From Marmoricola sp. (GTDB lineage Bacteria > Actinomycetota > Actinomycetes > Propionibacteriales > Nocardioidaceae), in the NCBI GenBank assembly GCA_025964775.1, contig JAOPYE010000036.1, positions 1-64,000 of the forward strand: a stretch of DNA of 64,000 bases. The letters are read 5' to 3'. Under the pieces are notes generated by a model. That model was not told the origin of the DNA, did not search any database, and was given only the letters and a program-made list of their open reading frames with translations. Made by a program: the position numbers and the translations under genes. This document shows, one piece after another, positions 57,892 through 64,000 of the stretch (positions are counted from its first letter, which is position 1; every line of letters begins with the position of its first letter).

Positions 57892-59948
57892 GAGGTGCTC
57901 CCCGAGAGGTCGTAGAGGGTGATCCCGCTGACCGTCGTCGCGGTGAAGTGGGCTTCGACCCAGGCGCTGATCGCCGAGCTCGTGCTGCCGCCCGCGCTCG
58001 GACCGCCTCCACCTCCGCCTTGGCCGCCGCCGGCGATGAACCAGTGGATCTTCCCGGCCTTCACGTAGGCCTCGAACTGGGGGAGCGTCGGGCTCGGATC
58101 AGACCCGTTGAAACCACCGATCGCCATCACCGGCAGCTGCGTCGCGAGCTGGTAGCCCGACGCCGTGTTCGATCCGATCGCGGCCGCGGCCCAGGTGAAG
58201 TTCGAGGAGTTCGAGCCGAGCGCCTTGACCAGCGCCGCGCTCGGCGTACTGGCGTTCAGCAGACCGCCTGCCTGGCCGCCGGTACGGGTGCTCCCAGCGA
58301 CCTGCGTGCCTTGGCCGGGAGGTCCGCCGAAGCCGCCTGCCTGCGCACCGGTCGGGGGCTGCCCGGTTGGCAGCCGTCCGCCGAAGGCGCCGCGGAACCC
58401 GCCCGGAGCGCCACCCCGGCCACCGCCCGGTCCGCCCTGGGCGCCGGCGACCGTCGGGCCGGCGGTCGGGATCGAGCCGCTGTGCGGCGTACTGGCCGTC
58501 TCGAGTGCGTACGACGCAGGGCCGGCCAGCACCGTCGCCAGACCGAGCCCGGCAACAGCGAGCGCCCAGCGCTTCGGCATCCGGTGCACGCCGAGCAGGC
58601 CGCCGGCCGCGACAGTGCCACCGAGGATCACCAGGACCCGCACCCACGGCACGAAGCTCGCGGACCGGTCCAGCAGCACGTAGGCCAGCACTGCCGTGCC
58701 GGCGACGCTGGCCGCGAGCACCGCTCGGGCGATCACGTCCTGGCGTTCGCGCCACAGCGTCCAGGCGCCGATGCCGATCAGGGCAGCGATAGCCGGGGCC
58801 AGCGCGACGGTGTAGTAGGCGTGGAAGATCCCGGCCATGAAGCTGAAGGTCAGTCCGGTCACCACCAGGGTGGTACCGAACATGACGATCGCTGCGCCGA
58901 TCCTGCGGTTCGCCCGCGTCGCGGTGCGCGTCCACCACAGGGCCGCAGCTCCGAGGACGAGGGCGGCCGGCAGCAGCCAGGCGATCTGGCCGCCGACCTC
59001 GGAGCTGAAGAGCCGCCCGATGCCGGTCGCGCCCCACATGCTGCCGGTGCCACCGCCGGCACCGCCGACCGAGCCGGTCTCGTTCCCGGACAGGCGGCCG
59101 AGACCGTTGTAGCCCAGGGTCAGCTCGAGGATGGAGTTGTTCTGGGAGCCGCCGATGTACGGACGGCTCGCCGCCGGGCACAACTCGACGATCGCGACCC
59201 ACCAGCCACCGGCAAGCAGCATCGCGCCGAAGGCCGCGAGCAGGTGCACGACCTTGCGCCCCCAGCTCGTCCTCGCGAACAGCAGGTAGACGAGTGCCAG
59301 CGCGGGCAGGACCAGGAAGGCCTGCATCATCTTGGTCAGGAACGCGAGGCCGACCAGGCTGCCGGCCAGGACGAGCCAACGCAGGGGTCGACCGGCATCG
59401 ACCTTGCTGTCCTCGACCGCGCGCAGCGTCGCCGTACCAGCTCCGAGCAGCAGGAGTGCCAGCAGCGCATCGGGGTTGTTGAACCGGAACATCAGCACGG
59501 CGACCGGCGTGAGCGCCATCACCAGGCCGGCGATCAGGCCCGCGACCGCGGAGCCGGTCACACGGCGGACGGTGTGGTGGAGCAGGGCAACCGTGGCCAC
59601 GCCGAACAGCGCCTGGGGGACCAGGATGCTCCAGCTCGAGAGCCCGAACACGCGCACCGAGAGCGCCATCGGCCACAGGGACAGGGGCGTCTTGTCCACG
59701 GTGATGGAGTTCGCGGCATCGGAGCTGCCGAAGAAGAAGGCCTTCCACGACTCGGAACCGGCTTGCACGGCGGCGGAGTAGAAGGAGTTGGCCCACCCCG
59801 AGGCGCCGAGGCCCCACAGGTACAGGAGCGCGGTCCCGATGAGCAGGACCACCAGCGCCGGGCGCGTCCAGGACGGATCGGCAGGCGCTGGGGGCGTCGT
59901 CACGGTCCGCACGGGCGGCCGCTCGAGGGTGCTGGTTGTCGTCGTCAT
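57888..59948 (-). CDS. GT39/ArnT-like membrane glycosyltransferase
   Basis: A 686-residue GT-C enzyme with about 11-13 membrane segments. WANSFYSAAVQAGSESWKAFFFGSSDAANSITVDKTPLSLWPMAL carries the acidic residues of the first outside loop used with a polyprenyl-phosphate donor. Residues 480-560 are an unusual Gly/Pro/Gln-rich stretch (GGPGGGRGGAPGGF), followed by a compact C-terminal domain with GSNTASGYQLATQLPVMAIGGF. It is coupled to the GT2-GtrA gene, which could supply the donor. Acceptor unknown (protein or glycolipid). Confidence 0.87.
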   Translation of the reverse strand: MTTTTSTLERPPVRTVTTPPAPADPSWTRPALVVLLIGTALLYLWGLGASGWANSFYSAAVQAGSESWKAFFFGSSDAANSITVDKTPLSLWPMALSVRVFGLSSWSILVPQALFGVATVALLHHTVRRVTGSAVAGLIAGLVMALTPVAVLMFRFNNPDALLALLLLGAGTATLRAVEDSKVDAGRPLRWLVLAGSLVGLAFLTKMMQAFLVLPALALVYLLFARTSWGRKVVHLLAAFGAMLLAGGWWVAIVELCPAASRPYIGGSQNNSILELTLGYNGLGRLSGNETGSVGGAGGGTGSMWGATGIGRLFSSEVGGQIAWLLPAALVLGAAALWWTRTATRANRRIGAAIVMFGTTLVVTGLTFSFMAGIFHAYYTVALAPAIAALIGIGAWTLWRERQDVIARAVLAASVAGTAVLAYVLLDRSASFVPWVRVLVILGGTVAAGGLLGVHRMPKRWALAVAGLGLATVLAGPASYALETASTPHSGSIPTAGPTVAGAQGGPGGGRGGAPGGFRGAFGGRLPTGQPPTGAQAGGFGGPPGQGTQVAGSTRTGGQAGGLLNASTPSAALVKALGSNSSNFTWAAAAIGSNTASGYQLATQLPVMAIGGFNGSDPSPTLPQFEAYVKAGKIHWFIAGGGQGGGGGGPSAGGSTSSAISAWVEAHFTATTVSGITLYDLSGSTS

Positions 59949-60018
59949 GCCCCGAGGTTGGCGGGGCCCGCTGCGGCGACCGTGTGGTCAGTCTGTGCGG
60001 CTCCTATGAGCGCGAGGA

Positions 60019-61188
60019 CTATTCGTCGTTGCCGTAGATGTCCCGCGTGTAGACCTTGCCCACGACGTCGTCGAGCGCCTCGGAGCGTCGGTTGGCGACG
60101 ATCACGTCGGAGCGCTTCTTGAACTCGTCGAGATCGTTGATCACCTCGGAGTTGAAGAACAGGTCGTCGCAGAAGCCTGGCTCGTAGATGATCACCTCGA
60201 CGCCCTTGGCCTTGATGCGCTTCATCACGCCCTGGATCGAGGACTCCCGGAAGTTGTCCGAGCCGGCCTTCATGATCAGCCGGTAGATGCCGACGGTGCG
60301 GGGGCGGCGGCGCAGGATGTCGGCGGCGATGAAGTCCTTGCGGGTCGTGTTGGCATCGACGATCGCGCTGATCAGGTTCTGCGGCACCTCGCGGTAGTTC
60401 GCCTGGAGCTGCTTGGTGTCCTTGGGCAGGCAGTAGCCGCCGTACCCGAAGGACGGGTTGTTGTAGTGCTTGCCGATCCGGGGATCGAGGCCGACCCCCT
60501 CGATGATCTGGCGGGTGTCCAGGCCGTGGCTCAGCGCATAGGTGTCGAGCTCGTTGAAGTACGCGACCCGCAGAGCCAGGAAGGTGTTGGCGAAGAGCTT
60601 GATAGCTTCCGCCTCGGTCGACCCGGTGAAGAGCACGTCGATGTCGGGCTTGAGCGCGCCTTCGACGAGCAGCTTTGCGAAGAGGTGCGCCGGCTCGGTC
60701 TCCGACCCGATGACGATCCGCGAGGGGTACAGGTTGTCGTGCAGGGCATGGCCCTCGCGCAGGAACTCGGGGGAGAAGATGATCGAGGCCCCCGGGTGGC
60801 GCTCGCGCACGCGCGCGGTGAAGCCGACGGGGACTGTCGACTTCACCACGATCGAGGCCTCGGGAGCGATCTCGACGACGTCGGCGATGACGGACTCCAC
60901 CGACCCGGTGTCGAAGTAGTTGGTGGCCGGGTCGTAGTTGGTCGGCGTCGCCACGACGACGTAGGCCGCACCGGCGTAGGCCTGGTGCTTGTCCAGGGTC
61001 GCGGTCAGGTCCAGGTCACGGGTGGCCAGGTAGTCCTCGAGCTCGACATCGACGATCGGGGAGCGTCGGGCGTTGATCATCTCGACCTTCTCCGCGATCA
61101 GGTCGAGGGCCCACACCTCGTGGTGCTGGGCCAGGATGACGGCGTTGGACAAGCCGACGTAACCAGTGCCTGCGATGGCGATCTTCAC
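60019..61188 (-). CDS. ugd: UDP-glucose 6-dehydrogenase
   Basis: A 389-residue UDP-glucose/GDP-mannose dehydrogenase. [21 protein letters not shown] gives the NAD site, KSTVPVGFT and [23 protein letters not shown] the substrate lobe, and [11 protein letters not shown] the catalytic Cys. The length and the IYEPGFCDD end match short bacterial Ugd proteins that make UDP-glucuronate for capsules. GTG 61188 lies 6 bases after a TAGCGT box. Divergent from a GT-B gene. Confidence 0.9.
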   Translation of the reverse strand: MKIAIAGTGYVGLSNAVILAQHHEVWALDLIAEKVEMINARRSPIVDVELEDYLATRDLDLTATLDKHQAYAGAAYVVVATPTNYDPATNYFDTGSVESVIADVVEIAPEASIVVKSTVPVGFTARVRERHPGASIIFSPEFLREGHALHDNLYPSRIVIGSETEPAHLFAKLLVEGALKPDIDVLFTGSTEAEAIKLFANTFLALRVAYFNELDTYALSHGLDTRQIIEGVGLDPRIGKHYNNPSFGYGGYCLPKDTKQLQANYREVPQNLISAIVDANTTRKDFIAADILRRRPRTVGIYRLIMKAGSDNFRESSIQGVMKRIKAKGVEVIIYEPGFCDDLFFNSEVINDLDEFKKRSDVIVANRRSEALDDVVGKVYTRDIYGNDE

Positions 61189-61194
61189 GTTTCG

Positions 61195-61200
61195 ACGCTA
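61195..61200 (-). promoter_or_regulatory. -10 box for leaderless ugd
   Basis: On the reverse strand TAGCGT, 6 bases, then GTG 61188. Confidence 0.5.
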
Positions 61201-61264
61201 GGTGACCTGGGTGTCCGGGCCGTGTCCGCGATGTAAACGGCCGTCGACCGCACCCGGCCACCAG

Positions 61265-61270
61265 TAGGGT
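61265..61270 (+). promoter_or_regulatory. -10 box for leaderless GT-B gene
   Basis: TAGGGT, 7 bases, then GTG 61278. The in-frame GTG at 61269 lies within the box itself and is rejected. The 64 bases between the two opposed -10 boxes show no clear operator. Confidence 0.5.
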
Positions 61271-61277
61271 GTGCGCC

Positions 61278-62414
61278 GTGCGTATCGCCCTGCTCATCAA
61301 CGGCATGACCGGCTACCTCGATGCCGAGTTCCGCGCACTCGCCGACCTCGGCCACACCATCCTGCTCGTGACGCCCGGTTCCGCGGACGCATCCGTGGGC
61401 GCGATGCGCGACACCGCTTTCACGGTCCTCGACCACGCGAGCGAGTACGCCGACGTGCACGCCTGGCAGCAGGATCCGGTACCGGCCGAGCTGGTCGCGA
61501 CCGTACGCGCGTTCGACCCGGACGCGGTCCTGATGACCGCCTGGAACTTCTCGAAGGCCTACCGGGCGGTGATGAAGGCCGTGCCTGCCACCACGGTCCG
61601 GATCATGTACATGGACAACCTCTGGCGGGCAGCTCCCCGCCAGTGGCTCGGACGCCTGACCCACCGCTGGTACGTCGACAACGTCGCGGACGCCGCCCTG
61701 GTGCCGAGCGACCGCACCGAGTTCTACGCCCGCCGCCTCGGCTTCGAGCCGGCCGACATCATCCGCGGCGGCGCGGTGGGCGACACGCGCATGTTCCACT
61801 CCGAGTCCCGCACGGCAGAGGAGCTCGGCTCGCGGAGGGCGTTCCTCTCGGTCGGTCGTCTGGTCGACCACAAGGGCGCCGACGTCCTTGCTGCGGCGTA
61901 CTCCCGCTACCGCGAGCTCGCTGATGACCCGTGGGACCTGCACGTGGTCGGGATCGGCCCGATGGAGGCGGTGATCGGCGCGATCCCCGGCGTCACGATG
62001 CACGGCTTCCTGCCGCCGGACGAGGTCGCCGAGCTGATGCGACAGGTCAGCTGCCTGACGCTGACCTCCCACATCGAGCCGTTCGGTGTCGTCGTCCACG
62101 AGGCAGCGGCCTCGGGGCTTCCACTGCTGGTCACCGAGTTCTCCGGGTCGGCGCCGGTGTTCGTCCAGGACGGCTACAACGGGTGGCAGGTGACCGCCGG
62201 CCACGTCGGTCACTGGTCGCGCGCGATGCTCGAGATGAGCGGGCTGCCCCCGGCGCGGCTCGCCGAGATGTCGGAGATCAGCCGGTCGCTGTCGCGGCGA
62301 GCCAGTCCCGCCGGATGGGCCTTGAACCTGGTCGAAGAGATCACCAGGCGTCAGGCGCGCGGCGGGGGCCGACTGCTGGCCGGCGACACACGAGCCATAA
62401 CATTCCGACCCTGA
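61278..62414 (+). CDS. family 4-type glycosyltransferase
   Basis: A 378-residue GT-B enzyme. N-terminal VRIALLINGMTGYLDAEFRAL begins the acceptor lobe; the donor lobe has FLSVGRLVDHKGADVLAAAY and the EPFGVVVHE E-x7-E motif near residue 280. It uses a nucleotide sugar to extend an envelope glycan. Leaderless GTG start chosen. Followed 31 bp later by another GT-B gene; together with ugd it belongs to a polysaccharide or glycolipid locus that runs past the window. Confidence 0.88.
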   Translation: MRIALLINGMTGYLDAEFRALADLGHTILLVTPGSADASVGAMRDTAFTVLDHASEYADVHAWQQDPVPAELVATVRAFDPDAVLMTAWNFSKAYRAVMKAVPATTVRIMYMDNLWRAAPRQWLGRLTHRWYVDNVADAALVPSDRTEFYARRLGFEPADIIRGGAVGDTRMFHSESRTAEELGSRRAFLSVGRLVDHKGADVLAAAYSRYRELADDPWDLHVVGIGPMEAVIGAIPGVTMHGFLPPDEVAELMRQVSCLTLTSHIEPFGVVVHEAAASGLPLLVTEFSGSAPVFVQDGYNGWQVTAGHVGHWSRAMLEMSGLPPARLAEMSEISRSLSRRASPAGWALNLVEEITRRQARGGGRLLAGDTRAITFRP

Positions 62415-62445
62415 TCAGGGTGAAGAGTTCAGAAGGAGACCGCGC

Positions 62446-63582
62446 GTGCCGGTGACCGTCATCGTCGAGCCTGACCCGGGGGGACACCGGTTCCAGGCTG
62501 TCGCCAACGTCGCAGCCGTCGCCGGTGAGACCACCGACGTGGTGCTGCTGACCTCGCCGGGTGCGGCGTCGTCCGAGGCGTTCGACGTGTACCTGTCGGA
62601 GACCACGTTCCTCGCGGTCGAGGAGTGCTTCGACCAGATCTATCCCACCACCGAGGAGATCGCGGGGGCGATCGCGGCGAAGGCTCACGAGCTCGACGTC
62701 GAGACAGCGGTGCTGATGGACGCCGACCAGGCTCTCAAGCGCTGGTGGCTTGTCGCCCGGCGTCAGTTCAGGGGCCTCGCCCGCAAGCCGCGAATCGTGC
62801 TGATGCTGACGCGCTACCCCGCGCGGGTTCTCTGGACCGACAAAAGGGTCCTCCAGCTCCGGGTCTCCAAGGGTCTGCTCTCGATGCTGGTGCGCGCGAA
62901 CGGCACCGCCCAGCATATTGCCGGCTTCGCCGGCCGGGACGACATGTCCCGTGGCTGGGTCGTCCGCCGGGCGCGCGATCCGGAGATCTGCTCGGCGCAC
63001 TCCCGGGACCGGGCCAGGCTGCGCGAGGAGCTCGGACTGCCTGCGGACCGGACGCTGGTGGGAATCTTCGGGATGATGGGGCCGGACAAGAACCCGGACA
63101 TGGTCTTCGAAGCTCTCAAGGTCGCCGGGATCGACGCGGATCTTGTGCTGGCGGGCGTCTTGAAGCCCGAGGTCCAGGCCTGGGTCGACGGTCTCGACGA
63201 GGCCGATCGGGCCCGGGTCATCGTGCGACCTGGATTCCTGTCCAACGACGTCCTCGACAAGCACGTGGCTGCCGTGGATGCCGTACCGATCGCGCAGTTC
63301 CACGGTGGTCCGAGCGGGATCATGGGCAAGGCGATGGCGGCCGGTGTTCCGGTCGTTTCGGCCGGCTCCCAGGTTCGGGCCCGGGAGATGGTGGCCACCG
63401 ACAGCGGCGAGAACGCAGAGCTGAACGCCGCCAGCATCGGCGCCGCGATCACCCGGGTGCTCGCGCGCGACTGGACCGCTCCGCGGCGGAACACCGTGCC
63501 GCGTGCCAGCGCGGACGAGTTCTCGCGTAACCTGCTCGGTGTCGACGGGGAGGGACGATTCGTCGGCATGTCACGGCGTTGA
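62446..63582 (+). CDS. GT-B glycosyltransferase
   Basis: A 378-residue protein with a GT-B layout: N-terminal VTVIVEPDPGGHRFQAVANVAAV (an EPDPGGHR loop typical of some actinobacterial glycosyltransferases), the linker near 180, then GIFGMMGPDKNPDMVFEALK and FHGGPSGIMGKAMAAGVPVVSAG in the donor lobe. GTG 62446 has AGAAGGAGA upstream. The substrate is unknown. It follows the GT-B gene at 61278 on the same strand. Confidence 0.82.
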   Translation: MPVTVIVEPDPGGHRFQAVANVAAVAGETTDVVLLTSPGAASSEAFDVYLSETTFLAVEECFDQIYPTTEEIAGAIAAKAHELDVETAVLMDADQALKRWWLVARRQFRGLARKPRIVLMLTRYPARVLWTDKRVLQLRVSKGLLSMLVRANGTAQHIAGFAGRDDMSRGWVVRRARDPEICSAHSRDRARLREELGLPADRTLVGIFGMMGPDKNPDMVFEALKVAGIDADLVLAGVLKPEVQAWVDGLDEADRARVIVRPGFLSNDVLDKHVAAVDAVPIAQFHGGPSGIMGKAMAAGVPVVSAGSQVRAREMVATDSGENAELNAASIGAAITRVLARDWTAPRRNTVPRASADEFSRNLLGVDGEGRFVGMSRR

Positions 63583-63660
63583 ATGTGGCACTCGGGCCGA
63601 CATACGGTCATACTCGTTCCAGGAAATCGGGGGACTTCCGTCTAAGAAAAGGTGCGACCC

Positions 63661-64000
63661 TTGCCCTCCCTGAACCCCGCGTTCCTCCTGCGTACGCCGC
63701 GTCTCCGGACCATGATCAAGTCGACCGTGAGTGAGTTGAACACGCCGATGGCGAAGGCCCGCACCCGTCGCGTGCTGGCTGCAACGGCGCGTCCGATGAA
63801 GCTGGAGATCGGCGGTTTGCTGCAGCGGGACGGTTGGGTGGTCACCAATGTCAACGCTGTTACCCGCAACTACCTGGACTGCACGACCCGCTGGCCGATC
63901 GAGGACGCCGCTGCGTCGTACATCTATTCCGACAACGTGATCGAGCACCTTCCGCTCGCCGCCGGGCGCGCGATGATGGCCGAGGCCTATCGGGTGCTGC
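63661..64000 (+). CDS. SAM-dependent methyltransferase-like protein (3' end outside window)
   Basis: An open frame from TTG 63661 (GAAAAGG about 9 bases upstream; GTG 63652 is a second choice) runs to the window end: 113 residues visible. KLEIGG fits motif I of class I methyltransferases, VTNVNAVTRNYLDCTTRWPIEDAAASYIYSDNVIEHLP matches the motif IV region of 'predicted SAM-dependent methyltransferases' often found in polysaccharide clusters. The Gly-rich loop is short (LEIGGLLQRDGW). It is 78 bp after the GT-B gene. Confidence 0.75.
   Translation, partial: MPSLNPAFLLRTPRLRTMIKSTVSELNTPMAKARTRRVLAATARPMKLEIGGLLQRDGWVVTNVNAVTRNYLDCTTRWPIEDAAASYIYSDNVIEHLPLAAGRAMMAEAYRVL

Noticed and set aside
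57948-60122. 724-residue forward-strand open frame
   Set aside because: Antisense to the GT39 gene and the end of ugd; Arg/Gln-rich shadow.

Overview
This is a gene-dense, very GC-rich stretch (most codons end in G or C; GTG, ATG and occasional TTG starts; frequent 4-bp ATGA/GTGA overlaps) from an actinobacterium. Gene content and order (glycerate kinase, erpA, adenosine kinase, ctaC/ctaD/ctaF, qcrB/qcrA/qcrC, ctaE, trpD, exonuclease-GIY-YIG fusion, NlpC/P60, fadD, SRPBCC, ArsA-like ATPase, plsC) follow the Mycobacterium tuberculosis Rv2205c-Rv2182c region as I remember it. The mix of lineage-typical genes suggests Propionibacteriales, most likely Nocardioidaceae (inference). No rRNA, tRNA, CRISPR array, insertion sequence or prophage was seen.

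Region by region. (1) 1-5.1 kb: end of a secreted Pro/Thr-rich protein, glycerate kinase, erpA, adenosine kinase, and a tusA/cysteine desulfurase pair for sulfur transfer. (2) 5.2-16.9 kb: the aerobic respiratory chain. ctaC-ctaD-ctaF run forward; ctaE-qcrC-qcrA-qcrB run in reverse and encode the cytochrome bcc part of the actinobacterial bcc:aa3 supercomplex; a CtaG-like copper assembly factor and a receiver-like protein follow. An L,D-transpeptidase, a fatty acid hydroxylase and a FadR-type regulator sit between the two halves. (3) 16.9-24.3 kb: trpD, then a reverse-strand surface-glycan cassette (two GT2 enzymes, DUF2142 and DUF2304 membrane proteins), an Lrp/AsnC-domain protein and a DEDDh exonuclease fused to GIY-YIG. 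(4) 24.4-28.8 kb: two small Cys-rich proteins, a c-di-AMP (ydaO) riboswitch driving an NlpC/P60 cell-wall hydrolase, a lipoprotein gluzincin peptidase and an M48 membrane protease.

(5) 28.8-38.5 kb: a complete-looking Tad/Flp pilus assembly operon on the reverse strand (cpaB, cpaE, tadA, VWA-tadB fusion, tadC), a translationally coupled histidine kinase and response regulator, and three tandem flp pilin genes. It lies inside the otherwise conserved backbone. (6) 38.8-49.5 kb: fadD, SRPBCC protein, ArsA-like ATPase, a small partner, ROK glucokinase, a TIGR00300-family enzyme, a membrane protein, an alpha/beta hydrolase, plsC, a flavin-reductase-like protein, an XRE regulator and a WS/DGAT acyltransferase, together pointing to lipid activation and storage. 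(7) 49.7-56.7 kb: aldehyde dehydrogenase, FUSC transporter, VOC and DUF402 proteins, and an SDR/flavin monooxygenase pair divergent from a TetR regulator across a 36-bp palindrome. (8) 56.6-64 kb: cell-envelope polysaccharide genes (GT2-GtrA, GT39, UDP-glucose dehydrogenase, two GT-B glycosyltransferases, the start of a methyltransferase).

The most useful second-look items are the Tad island with its VWA-TadB fusion and triplicated pilins, shared motifs upstream of the flp genes and the glycan cassette, the large palindrome between the monooxygenase and tetR genes, the c-di-AMP riboswitch, eleven apparent leaderless promoters, and a dispersed intergenic repeat that seems to have extended one protein's C-terminus.
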